A stretch of DNA of 6,196 bases, taken from assembly GCA_947302945.1 (NCBI GenBank), contig CAMYWZ010000072.1, forward strand, positions 1 to 6,196. The letters are read 5' to 3'. Made by a program: the position numbers and the translations under genes. The DNA comes from an uncultured Bacillota bacterium. Its GTDB lineage: Bacteria > Bacillota > Clostridia > Peptostreptococcales > Anaerovoracaceae. This document shows positions 1 to 5,878 of the stretch, piece after piece. Within the stretch, counting starts at the first letter, position 1, and each line of letters begins with the position of its first letter. Below the pieces are notes generated by a model. The model was not told the DNA's origin. It worked only from the letters and a program-made list of their open reading frames with translations, and did not search any database.

Positions 1-230
1 AGTCCGGCTCAAGGGCCATCATCATAGACGATTTCATGAGGGGCGGAGGTTCCATCAAGGGCATGGAGGACATGCTCAGGGAGTTCGACGCCAAGGCTGC
101 GGGCGTAGGCGTCGTCATCGTCGCCGGCCACAAGGACGAAAAGAAGATAGGCAGCTACTTCCCGATCTTCATCTACGACGACACCGGCTCGGTATGCAGG
201 GTCTGCGCCAATCCGGAACTGATAAAATAG
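1..230 (+). CDS. purR: Purine operon repressor PurR, C-terminal part (5' end outside window)
   Basis: The frame is open from the left edge (first full codon at 3) and gives 75 residues before TAG at 228-230. It begins with a phosphoribosyltransferase-type PRPP loop, AIIIDDFMRGGGSI (residues 5-18 of the fragment), followed by KGMEDMLREFDAKAAGVGVV. The DDFM-x-x-GG form of this loop is characteristic of Gram-positive PurR (B. subtilis has DDFMKAGGT); Xpt and Apt carry other versions. PurR joins a winged-helix DNA-binding domain, which would lie off the left edge, to a PRTase-fold domain that binds PRPP as inducer and does no catalysis. It represses purine synthesis and transport genes at PurBox sites. 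The gene sits 36 nt ahead of prs with no obvious terminator between them, so co-transcription is likely. One small oddity is Ser where Thr is usual at the end of the loop. The tail VCRVCANPELIK does not resemble the B. subtilis C-terminus. A catalytic PRTase is the alternative, made less likely by motif and synteny. Confidence 0.82.
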   Translation, partial: SGSRAIIIDDFMRGGGSIKGMEDMLREFDAKAAGVGVVIVAGHKDEKKIGSYFPIFIYDDTGSVCRVCANPELIK

Positions 231-266
231 GTCATCATAGTATTTCTATATAGCGTGAGGTAAATT

Positions 267-1217
267 ATGAGTTCAATGTTCAGTGACTACGCGATCTTCG
301 CCGGAAACGGAAACCATCCTCTTGCAGAGGAGATCGCAAAGATCATCGGAAAGCCTCTCGGCGAGGCTTCCGTAAAGAAGTTCTCCGACGGCGAGATCGC
401 CATCAACATCGGAGAAAGCGTAAGAGGCAAGGACTGCTTCATCATCCAGTCCACCTCCGATCCCGTAAACGACAACCTGATGGAACTGTGCATCATGATC
501 GATGCCATGAAGAGGGCTTCCGCAGGCAGGATCAACGCCGTCATCCCTTACTACGGATACGGCAGGCAGGACCGCACGGCCAAGCCCAGGGACCCCATCA
601 CAGCCAAGCTGGTCGCTGACATCATCCAGATCGCCGGCGCGGACAGGGTCATCACCATGGACCTGCATGCATCCCAGATCCAGGGATTCTTCAACATTCC
701 CACGGACCATCTGCTCGGAGTGCCCATCTTTGTTGAGTATTTCAAGAATCATAAGCCGGACGACCTTGTCGTCGTCTCGCCGGATCACGGTTCTGTAAAG
801 AGGGCAAGAGACCTCGCAGAGCCTCTCGGAGTGCCTATCGCGATCATAGACAAGCGCCGTCCCAGGCCCAACGTCTCCGAGATCATGAACATCATAGGAG
901 AGATCGACGGCAAGAACTGCATACTCGTAGACGACATGGTAGATACCGCAGGCACCATCTGCAACGCCGCCAACGCGCTTAAGGAGCGCGGGGCCAAGAG
1001 CGTCAAGGCCTGCGCCACCCACGGCGTGCTCTCCGGACCTGCCCGCGAGAGGATAGAGGCTTCCGCCATTGAAGAGATGCTCTTCCTCAACACCATACCC
1101 GTGCCCGAGGAGAAGATGAGCAGCAAGTATCACTTCCTGTCGGTGGCTCCGGTGTTCGCGGAAGCGATGCGCCGCGTGTTCCACAACGAGTCCTTAAGCT
1201 CGCTGTTTAAGAAGTAA
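267..1217 (+). CDS. prs: Ribose-phosphate pyrophosphokinase (PRPP synthetase, class I)
   Basis: This cytosolic enzyme transfers pyrophosphate from ATP to ribose 5-phosphate, giving PRPP for purine, pyrimidine, NAD, His and Trp synthesis. The 316-residue length is typical of class I enzymes, which act as hexamers. Visible motifs are [20 protein letters not shown] (37-56), the ATP-site segment YGYGRQDR (96-103), the metal-binding [17 protein letters not shown] (132-148, with H134), the catalytic flexible loop IDKRRPRPN (194-202, with K196 and R198) and the PRPP/ribose-phosphate loop [12 protein letters not shown] (219-230). Differences from the B. subtilis protein as I remember it are YGYG for [15 protein letters not shown] for RQDRKARSREP and DHGS for DHGG at 173-176; the core catalytic residues are intact. 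The ATG at 267 is chosen because GTGAGG (255-260) lies 6 nt upstream and the N-terminus aligns with the family. All lysines I read in this gene use AAG, which suggests strong expression. It lies between purR and pth, as in the Bacillota cluster but without glmU or spoVG. Confidence 0.97.
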   Translation: MSSMFSDYAIFAGNGNHPLAEEIAKIIGKPLGEASVKKFSDGEIAINIGESVRGKDCFIIQSTSDPVNDNLMELCIMIDAMKRASAGRINAVIPYYGYGRQDRTAKPRDPITAKLVADIIQIAGADRVITMDLHASQIQGFFNIPTDHLLGVPIFVEYFKNHKPDDLVVVSPDHGSVKRARDLAEPLGVPIAIIDKRRPRPNVSEIMNIIGEIDGKNCILVDDMVDTAGTICNAANALKERGAKSVKACATHGVLSGPARERIEASAIEEMLFLNTIPVPEEKMSSKYHFLSVAPVFAEAMRRVFHNESLSSLFKK

Positions 1218-1228
1218 AAGGAAAAACA

Positions 1229-1789
1229 ATGTACATGATCTGCGGCCTGGGCAACCCCGGCAGACTATACGCCAAATCAAGGCACAACATGGGCTTCATG
1301 ACGGTCGACATCCTTGCCGACCGCCTTGGCGTGCACGTAAACAAGCTGAAATTCAAGGCTCTCGTGGGCGAAGCCCGCATAGGAGACGAGAAGGTGGTGC
1401 TCGTAAAGCCGCAGACCTACATGAACCTTTCGGGGGATGCCGTAAGGCCGCTGGTCCAGTTCTACAAGATAGAGCCCAGCCACCTGATACTTGTCTACGA
1501 CGACGTGGATCTTCCGCTTGGAAGGACCCGCGTACGCCCGTCGGGCAGCTCAGGCACCCATAACGGCATGCGCTCCGTCATCTATCAGCTGCAGTTCGAC
1601 AATTTCCCAAGGGTCCGCATTGGCCTCGGTTCCCACGGCGACATCCCGCTCGACAAGTTCGTCATAGGCAACTGGACCGAACTTGAGCGCCCGGAGCTCG
1701 CCAAAGCCGTCCTCCGTGCCGCCGACGCCTGCCAGACCATCATCACCGAAGGCGTGGACGCCGCAATGCAGAAATACAACGGACTGTAG
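1229..1789 (+). CDS. pth: Peptidyl-tRNA hydrolase
   Basis: Pth cleaves the ester bond of peptidyl-tRNAs that fall off stalled ribosomes, recycling tRNA in the cytosol; it is usually essential in bacteria. The 186-residue length is normal. The family motifs are all present: CGLGNPG near the start (N9), RHNMGF with the catalytic histidine H19 (E. coli H20), PQTYMNLSG (N66, matching E. coli N68), VYDDVDLPLG (D91, matching E. coli D93), SGTHNGMRS (N112, matching E. coli N114) and VRIGLG (129-134). The start codon lies 11 nt after the prs stop and is preceded by AAAGGAA (1217-1223), so the two genes probably share an mRNA. A hairpin terminator follows within 30 nt, making pth the likely last gene of the purR-prs-pth unit. 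In B. subtilis the equivalent gene is spoVC, in the same neighbourhood upstream of mfd. Confidence 0.97.
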   Translation: MYMICGLGNPGRLYAKSRHNMGFMTVDILADRLGVHVNKLKFKALVGEARIGDEKVVLVKPQTYMNLSGDAVRPLVQFYKIEPSHLILVYDDVDLPLGRTRVRPSGSSGTHNGMRSVIYQLQFDNFPRVRIGLGSHGDIPLDKFVIGNWTELERPELAKAVLRAADACQTIITEGVDAAMQKYNGL

Positions 1790-1816
1790 GGCTTTAAGGA
1801 CAGTATAAAACGCAGA

Positions 1817-1855
1817 AAAGACGGACAGGGACACCTGTTCGTCTTTGCTATTTTA
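1817..1855 (+). terminator. Rho-independent terminator after pth
   Basis: AAAGACGGACAGG (1817-1829) pairs with CCTGTTCGTCTTT (1834-1846) over 13 bp, with one G:U wobble at 1824/1839 and a GACA tetraloop. It is followed by GCTATTTTA, a modest U-rich stretch that does not begin immediately after the stem. It ends the purR-prs-pth transcript. The weak U tract makes partial read-through into mfd possible. The last two bases of the stem (1845-1846) are shared with the proposed mfd -35 box. Confidence 0.8.
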
Positions 1856-1873
1856 CCGCGGATGTGTTATCAT
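1845..1873 (+). promoter_or_regulatory. Predicted extended -10 sigma-A promoter for mfd
   Basis: TTGCTA (1845-1850) is followed by a 17-nt spacer and TATCAT (1868-1873), with the extended -10 TG at 1865-1866. The -35 matches TTGACA at 4 of 6 and the -10 matches TATAAT at 5 of 6. The predicted transcription start falls around 1880-1881, only a few bases before the mfd ATG at 1883. The transcript would therefore lack the AGGA (1875-1878) that would otherwise act as ribosome binding site. Its position just after a terminator fits a separate mfd transcript. Confidence 0.5.
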
Positions 1874-1882
1874 TAGGAACCA

Positions 1883-4800
1883 ATGATAACTAATTATACA
1901 GGTATCACGGACAATCAGCTGGCTCCCGTTATAGGGGAACTGCTGAAGAAAAGGCCCGGGCAGGCTCTGATCATAACGCCGAGCCTTACGAGGGCCTCGC
2001 GCATAGCCTCCGATCTTGCGTTTTTCACGGATCAGAGGGTCTTTGTGCTGCCTGAACTGGATGCGGCAAGTCTCAGGTACGAGGCAAAGAGCAGGGCGGA
2101 CCTTGCGGGAGTCCTGGCCTCACTGACGGCGCTGGTCTCCGGCCAGAAGGCTGTCGTGGTGGCTCCGGTGCTCGGGGCTTTAAGAAAGCTCGCCCCGAGG
2201 GAGGTCTTTGTACGGGACGTCGTAAAGCTCCGCTCAGGCGGCAGCTTCGACCGCGGCGATCTTGCAGCCCGCCTTGTCCGCATGGGCTACGAGCGCATGC
2301 CTTCGGCGGAAGCCCTCGGCCAGTTCGCCGTCCGCGGAGACATAGTGGACGTCTTCCCGCCCGGCCATGACGACCCTGTCCGCATAGAATTCTTCGACGA
2401 TGAGATAGACTCGATACGATCCTACGACGCTCTCACGCAGCGTTCTTTAAAGAATCTGGACTCTTTCATGATATACCCGGCGCAGCTTATAGTGCGCGGC
2501 GAGGAGGAGAACAGGCGCGGCCTTAAAAAGGTCGCTGAAGCCTTCCGTTCCGACCCATCCCAAAGGGACTACCTGATCGAATGCATAGAGGAAAACGTCA
2601 ACCCCCAGTACCTTGAGGGTTTCGCGGCCTGCTTCTACGAAAAGCCCGGCCTGATCTTCGATTACCTCACGGATCCGTCCTTCGTCATGGCCGACGACCC
2701 CTCGCGCATAGCCGAAGTCCTCGATTTTTACGAGAAGGAGCGCGCGGAGGCTCTGGCGCAGTCCACAAGGCCGAAAACAGCCGCTTACAGCGTGTTTGAG
2801 AGCCATCCCGATGTTTCAGACCTTGAAAAGATAAACTCGCTCAAAACGGCTCTGGGAGCCTTCTGGACCACACCGTTCGCGCAGCAGATAAAGTACGCTC
2901 CGGTGCTTGACGACGTCTCCCACATAGAGGCCCGCCAGGCTCCCGTGTACGCAGGCCACATGGACGTGCTGGAGACGGACCTTAAACGCTTCGTCAAAAA
3001 CGGATACAGAGTCACCATAGCCTGCTCCACTTCGGACAGGCTCGTCAACCTTAAGGATTTCATCGAAAGGGCAGGCCTTGACGGCAAGATAGCGCTCAGG
3101 GACGGAAGCCTGGTTTCAGGCACGGAATTTCCGCTCAAAAAGGAGCTTTACCTTTCGGAGTCGGACATCTTCGCCAGTGCCAAAAAGATCCGCAGAAAGC
3201 ACGCCAAAGGCCGCGAGATCAAAGCCTTCACGGATATAAAGAAGGGGGACTACGTCGTCCACGAAGCCCACGGAGTAGGGCGCTTCATGGGTGTCGAAAA
3301 GCTCACGGTAGACGGCAGCACCATGGACTACCTGCGCATACAGTACGCAGGAGCGGACGTGCTGTACGTCCCTGTCGACCAGATGGAGAACTTGCAGAAA
3401 TACGTGGGTTCTGAAGGCATAGAGCCTAAGATCAACAAGCTCTCCGGACCGGACTGGCAGATCACGAAGGCCAAAGCCAAGGCAGCCATCAAGGATATGG
3501 CGGAGGAGTTCATAAAGCTCTCCGCAAAGCGCGTCCTTGCCCCGGGCTTTGAATTCGGCCCCGATTCCTCATGGCAGAAGGAGTTCGAGGACGCTTTCCC
3601 CTACGAGGAGACCGAGGACCAGCTCCGCTGTGCCGAAGAGATCAAAAGGGACATGGAAAAGCCCCGCGCCATGGACAGGCTCCTGTGCGGAGACGTAGGC
3701 TACGGCAAGACGGAAGTCGCCGCCAGAGCCATCTTCAAGTGCCTTGAGGCCGGAAAGCAGGCTGCGGTGCTCGTGCCTACCACCATACTCGCAAGCCAGC
3801 ACTACCGCACGTTCACGGAGCGCTTCGCGCCGTACCCCTTCGCCATAGAGATGCTCAGCCGCTTCCGCACCGAAAAGGAGCAGGCTCAGATAGCCGCAAA
3901 GCTCGCCACAGGCGAGATCGACCTTGTCATCGGCACCCACAGGATGCTCTCAAAAGACGTCAAATTCAAGGATCTGGGGCTTCTGGTCATAGACGAGGAG
4001 CAGCGCTTCGGCGTGGAGCACAAGGAAGCCATCAAGGCCCTTAAGGAGAACGTGGACGTTCTCACGCTGTCGGCTACGCCCATCCCCAGGACCCTCCACA
4101 TGAGCCTCATAGGCGTCCGCGACATGTCCGTCATCGAAGAGCCCCCCGAGGACCGCTACCCGGTCCAGACCTACGTCATGGAACAGGACGACGCTCTTCT
4201 TGCCGAAGCCGTAAGAAGAGAGCTGGGAAGGGGCGGCCAGGTCTACATAGTGTACAACCGCGTGCGCGGCATAAACCGCATAGCGGACAAGATAAAAGAG
4301 CTCGTTCCGGAGGCTTCCGTCGGAGTCGCACACGGTCAGATGCCCGAGCGCCAGCTCGAGGACGTCATGATGGACTTCACCTCAGGCGGCTTCCAGGTGC
4401 TCATCTCTACTACGATCATAGAATCCGGTCTGGATATACCGAACGTAAACACGCTCATCGTTATGGACGCGGACCGCTACGGCCTTTCGCAGCTCTACCA
4501 GCTGAGGGGCAGGGTGGGGCGCAGCACGCGCATGGCCTACGCCTACCTCTTCTACAAGAAGGACAAGGTGCTCACGGAGATCGCGGAAAAGCGTCTCAGG
4601 GCGATCAGGGAATTCACGGAGTTCGGTTCGGGCTTCCGCGTAGCCATGAGGGACCTTGAGCTTCGCGGCGCAGGCAACATACTCGGCGTGGAGCAGTCCG
4701 GGCACATGGTCCAGGTCGGTTACGAGCTCTACTGCAAGCTCGTTGAAGAAGCCGTGGCAGAGCTTAAAGGCCAGACGGAAGAGGAAAGGCCCATCGCAGC

Positions 4801-5254
4801 CGACACCCAGGTCGAACTGGGCATCTCAGCCTTCCTCCCCGAATCCTACGTCTCGGACGAGCTTACAAGGCTTTCGATGTACAAGCGCATCTCCACCGTC
4901 ATCACGGATGAGGACCGCCTTGAGGCCGAAGGCGAGCTTTTAGACCGCTTCGGCGATCTTCCCAATGAAGCTGAAAACCTTCTGGACGTCGCCATGATCA
5001 GAAACCGCGCAAGCAGGCTGGGCGTGGCAAGGCTCGTGAAGCAGCAGAACAGGCTGGTGCTTCTTTTCGAGCGCAGGAACACCCTGGGGCCGGAGGCTTT
5101 CGCAAGGCTTCTTGACGCTTACGGAACCAGGCTCACCATCTACGGAGGCGTAGACCCGAGGATCTCTCTGGTCCTTATAAAGAACGAAAAGACCGCGAAG
5201 ACGGCTCTTCAGCTTCTTTCATGCATAAGCGGAGAGGATGCGGAAGGCAAATAA
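1883..5254 (+). CDS. mfd: Transcription-repair coupling factor Mfd
   Basis: Mfd is a DNA translocase that binds RNA polymerase stalled at a lesion, pushes it off the template using ATP and recruits UvrA for nucleotide excision repair. The 1123 residues are slightly fewer than E. coli (1148) or B. subtilis (1177). In order I see: a UvrB-like N-terminal module, including FAVRGDIVDVFPPG (148-161) and RIEFFDDEIDSIRS; the RNA polymerase interaction domain around 448-520 (GDYVVHEAHGVGRFMG); and RecG-like motor domains with Walker A GDVGYGKT (603-610), DEEQ (704-707), SATPIPRT (730-737), motif VI QLYQLRGRVGRS (870-881) and the TRG-type region ending RDLELRGAGNILG (923-935). The C-terminal domain that clamps the UvrA-binding surface covers about 965-1115. 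No key motor residue is missing. An in-frame TAG at 1874-1876 rules out a longer protein, and the next Met is near residue 134, inside the conserved module. The AGGA at 1875-1878 is only 4 nt from the ATG. Confidence 0.98.
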   Translation: MITNYTGITDNQLAPVIGELLKKRPGQALIITPSLTRASRIASDLAFFTDQRVFVLPELDAASLRYEAKSRADLAGVLASLTALVSGQKAVVVAPVLGALRKLAPREVFVRDVVKLRSGGSFDRGDLAARLVRMGYERMPSAEALGQFAVRGDIVDVFPPGHDDPVRIEFFDDEIDSIRSYDALTQRSLKNLDSFMIYPAQLIVRGEEENRRGLKKVAEAFRSDPSQRDYLIECIEENVNPQYLEGFAACFYEKPGLIFDYLTDPSFVMADDPSRIAEVLDFYEKERAEALAQSTRPKTAAYSVFESHPDVSDLEKINSLKTALGAFWTTPFAQQIKYAPVLDDVSHIEARQAPVYAGHMDVLETDLKRFVKNGYRVTIACSTSDRLVNLKDFIERAGLDGKIALRDGSLVSGTEFPLKKELYLSESDIFASAKKIRRKHAKGREIKAFTDIKKGDYVVHEAHGVGRFMGVEKLTVDGSTMDYLRIQYAGADVLYVPVDQMENLQKYVGSEGIEPKINKLSGPDWQITKAKAKAAIKDMAEEFIKLSAKRVLAPGFEFGPDSSWQKEFEDAFPYEETEDQLRCAEEIKRDMEKPRAMDRLLCGDVGYGKTEVAARAIFKCLEAGKQAAVLVPTTILASQHYRTFTERFAPYPFAIEMLSRFRTEKEQAQIAAKLATGEIDLVIGTHRMLSKDVKFKDLGLLVIDEEQRFGVEHKEAIKALKENVDVLTLSATPIPRTLHMSLIGVRDMSVIEEPPEDRYPVQTYVMEQDDALLAEAVRRELGRGGQVYIVYNRVRGINRIADKIKELVPEASVGVAHGQMPERQLEDVMMDFTSGGFQVLISTTIIESGLDIPNVNTLIVMDADRYGLSQLYQLRGRVGRSTRMAYAYLFYKKDKVLTEIAEKRLRAIREFTEFGSGFRVAMRDLELRGAGNILGVEQSGHMVQVGYELYCKLVEEAVAELKGQTEEERPIAADTQVELGISAFLPESYVSDELTRLSMYKRISTVITDEDRLEAEGELLDRFGDLPNEAENLLDVAMIRNRASRLGVARLVKQQNRLVLLFERRNTLGPEAFARLLDAYGTRLTIYGGVDPRISLVLIKNEKTAKTALQLLSCISGEDAEGK

Positions 5255-5255
5255 T

Positions 5256-5300
5256 TTCAAGGTTTTAAGCATTTGAGGCATTTTTCGCTTGAACATGCTT
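5256..5300. repeat. Overlapping inverted repeats downstream of mfd
   Basis: TTCAAG (5256-5261) is the exact inverse of CTTGAA (5288-5293), and AAGCAT (5267-5272) is the exact inverse of ATGCTT (5295-5300). The two pairs interleave, so they cannot both form simple hairpins at once. A short direct repeat GCATTT (5269-5274 and 5278-5283) lies between them. No GC-rich stem followed by a U tract is visible, so mfd has no convincing intrinsic terminator here. The right-hand arms overlap the -35 box and spacer of the next promoter, so an operator role is possible but unproven; the short arms could also be chance in AT-rich DNA. Confidence 0.35.
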
Positions 5301-5317
5301 CACAATAAAAGTATAAT
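5289..5317 (+). promoter_or_regulatory. Predicted strong sigma-A promoter of the 115-aa protein gene
   Basis: TTGAAC (5289-5294) is separated by exactly 17 nt from a perfect TATAAT (5312-5317) in AT-rich DNA. The predicted start site is around 5324, giving a leader of about 57 nt. This is the best promoter match in the window and fits the strong ribosome binding site and biased codon use of the gene it serves. Confidence 0.75.
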
Positions 5318-5343
5318 AATATTTGTGACAAGATATTTTTGAC

Positions 5344-5373
5344 GGATGAACACATCCATCTGAAAAAAGGAGG
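5344..5373 (+). promoter_or_regulatory. Leader hairpin and near-perfect Shine-Dalgarno site
   Basis: GGATG (5344-5348) pairs with CATCC (5353-5357) around an AACA loop in the predicted leader. It is followed by AAAGGAGG (5366-5373), a nearly complete anti-16S match 7 nt before the ATG at 5381. This site decides the start of the next gene: an in-frame TTG at 5339 would put both the hairpin and the Shine-Dalgarno site inside the coding region. The hairpin leaves the ribosome site free and may simply protect the 5' end of the mRNA. Confidence 0.7.
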
Positions 5374-5380
5374 AAATAAA

Positions 5381-5728
5381 ATGGGTTTTTTCGATGATCT
5401 TAAGAAGAAGGCCGAGGTCGTAGGCGCAAGCATCAAGGAAGGCGCAAGCCAGGCAGCCGACAAGGCAAAGGATCTTGCTGAAACAGCAAAGCAGAAGGCA
5501 GCTATCTCCGAGGCTGAAAGAGGCATCAAGGACGTATACGTCGAGATGGGCAAGAAGCTCTTCGAGGAGTTCCCCGACAAGGCTAAGGAGCTCTTCCCCG
5601 AGCAGCTCGGAAAGATAGAGGAGTTCAAGAACGCTATCGAGGCCGCAAAGGCTGTCATCGCTTCCTTAAGCGAGAAGGCAGAAGCCCCCAAGGCCGAGGA
5701 AGCCAAGTCCGAGATCCCCGAAGCATAA
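5381..5728 (+). CDS. Small Ala/Lys/Glu-rich helical protein of unknown function
   Basis: I cannot give this 115-residue protein a function. It has no signal peptide, membrane segment or cysteine, and is likely cytosolic. Residues 1-45 (starting MGFFDDLKKKAEVVGASIKE) read as an amphipathic helix rich in Ala, Lys, Asp and Glu, with stretches such as AADKAKDLAETAKQKA that resemble LEA-type or apolipoprotein-like repeats. Residues 46-97 (ISEAERGIKDVYVEMGKKLF, then a helix with I/A/L spacing) look coiled-coil, and 98-115 form a charged, Pro-containing tail. From memory the N-terminal and middle parts recall small clostridial proteins of the MGFFD-K-coiled-coil type, some of which end in a zinc ribbon; that ribbon is absent here. 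The gene has its own promoter, an excellent Shine-Dalgarno site, tandem stops (TAA TAG at 5726-5731) and a terminator. All 19 Lys codons are AAG, implying high expression. A stress-protective, membrane-associated or nucleoid role is speculation. Confidence 0.88.
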   Translation: MGFFDDLKKKAEVVGASIKEGASQAADKAKDLAETAKQKAAISEAERGIKDVYVEMGKKLFEEFPDKAKELFPEQLGKIEEFKNAIEAAKAVIASLSEKAEAPKAEEAKSEIPEA

Positions 5729-5744
5729 TAGTTTTCGCAGATTG

Positions 5745-5773
5745 AAAAGAGGTCCCTCCGGGGCCTCTTTTTG
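5745..5773 (+). terminator. Strong Rho-independent terminator
   Basis: AAAAGAGG (5745-5752) pairs with CCTCTTTT (5764-5771), and the stem continues through a U:G pair (5753/5763) and three C:G pairs (5754-5756 with 5760-5762) around a TCC loop. The 3' arm runs into a T tract at 5768-5772. It ends the transcript of the small helical protein and separates it from the queT unit, whose -35 box begins 5 nt after the T tract. Confidence 0.92.
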
Positions 5774-5776
5774 TGC

Positions 5777-5805
5777 TTGCAAAAAGGGCGCGTGGATGGT
5801 ATTAT
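5777..5805 (+). promoter_or_regulatory. Predicted sigma-A promoter of queT
   Basis: TTGCAA (5777-5782), a 17-nt spacer and TATTAT (5800-5805) match the consensus at 4 of 6 and 5 of 6. An overlapping TATACT at 5803-5808 has no well-spaced -35 box. The predicted start is near 5812, giving a leader of about 67 nt that contains the riboswitch. Confidence 0.65.
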
Positions 5806-5811
5806 ACTGAA

Positions 5812-5829
5812 GCCTTCCGTCCGGCAGGC
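5812..5829 (+). other. Short hairpin at the 5' end of the queT leader
   Basis: GCCT (5812-5815) pairs with AGGC (5826-5829). After a T/C mismatch the stem may continue with CC:GG (5817-5818 with 5823-5824) around a GTCC loop. It lies at the predicted 5' end of the transcript, just ahead of the riboswitch, and is not part of the preQ1-I core. It may act as a 5' stabiliser; pairing is weak and a functional role is uncertain. Confidence 0.35.
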
Positions 5830-5835
5830 GATAAC

Positions 5836-5872
5836 GGGTGTCTCTTGAAAACCACCCTAAAAAAACAAGGAG
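5836..5872 (+). promoter_or_regulatory. preQ1-I type riboswitch (pseudoknot overlapping the Shine-Dalgarno site)
   Basis: P1 is GGGTG (5836-5840) paired with CACCC (5853-5857). The loop TCTCTTGAAAAC ends in a C (5852) directly before the 3' strand of P1, the place of the preQ1-recognising C (C15) in the Thermoanaerobacter tengcongensis aptamer. An A-rich tail TAAAAAAACAAGG follows, closely like that aptamer's UUAACAAAACAAGG. Loop bases CTTG (5844-5847) are complementary to CAAG (5866-5869), forming the P2 pseudoknot. Because CAAG overlaps AAGGAG (5867-5872), the queT ribosome binding site, ligand binding should hide it and lower translation. The downstream gene is a queuosine-precursor transporter, the expected target. 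Assignment is by eye against remembered examples; no covariance model was run. Confidence 0.82.
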
Positions 5873-5878
5873 TTTTTT

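Noticed and set aside
231..266. Promoter for prs with TATATA (247-252) as -10
   Set aside because: At 17 nt spacing the -35 position reads AAAATA (224-229), with no resemblance to TTGACA, so read-through from purR is the simpler view.
273..1184. Long open frame (303 aa) on the minus strand, opposite prs
   Set aside because: It mirrors prs almost end to end, its protein resembles nothing I know, and prs has every catalytic motif. Biased third positions in a GC-rich gene commonly leave an antisense frame open.
1822..1841. LexA/DinR-like box (CGGAC and GTTCG) upstream of mfd
   Set aside because: The half-sites are 10 nt apart instead of 4 and are simply the arms of the terminator hairpin.
4656..4943. 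Plus-strand 95-aa frame inside mfd
   Set aside because: It lies within conserved Mfd coding sequence in another frame. The Ser/Pro/Thr-rich product has no recognisable features.
5339..5380. TTG start that would extend the small protein by 14 residues
   Set aside because: It has no ribosome binding site of its own and would place AAAGGAGG (5366-5373) inside the coding region. The ATG at 5381 sits 7 nt after that site.
5257..5706. Minus-strand frame of 149 aa opposite the small helical protein
   Set aside because: The plus-strand gene has promoter, Shine-Dalgarno site, stop codons and terminator in order. The antisense product is Ser/Ala/Phe-rich, as expected from reverse reading of Lys/Glu/Ala codons.
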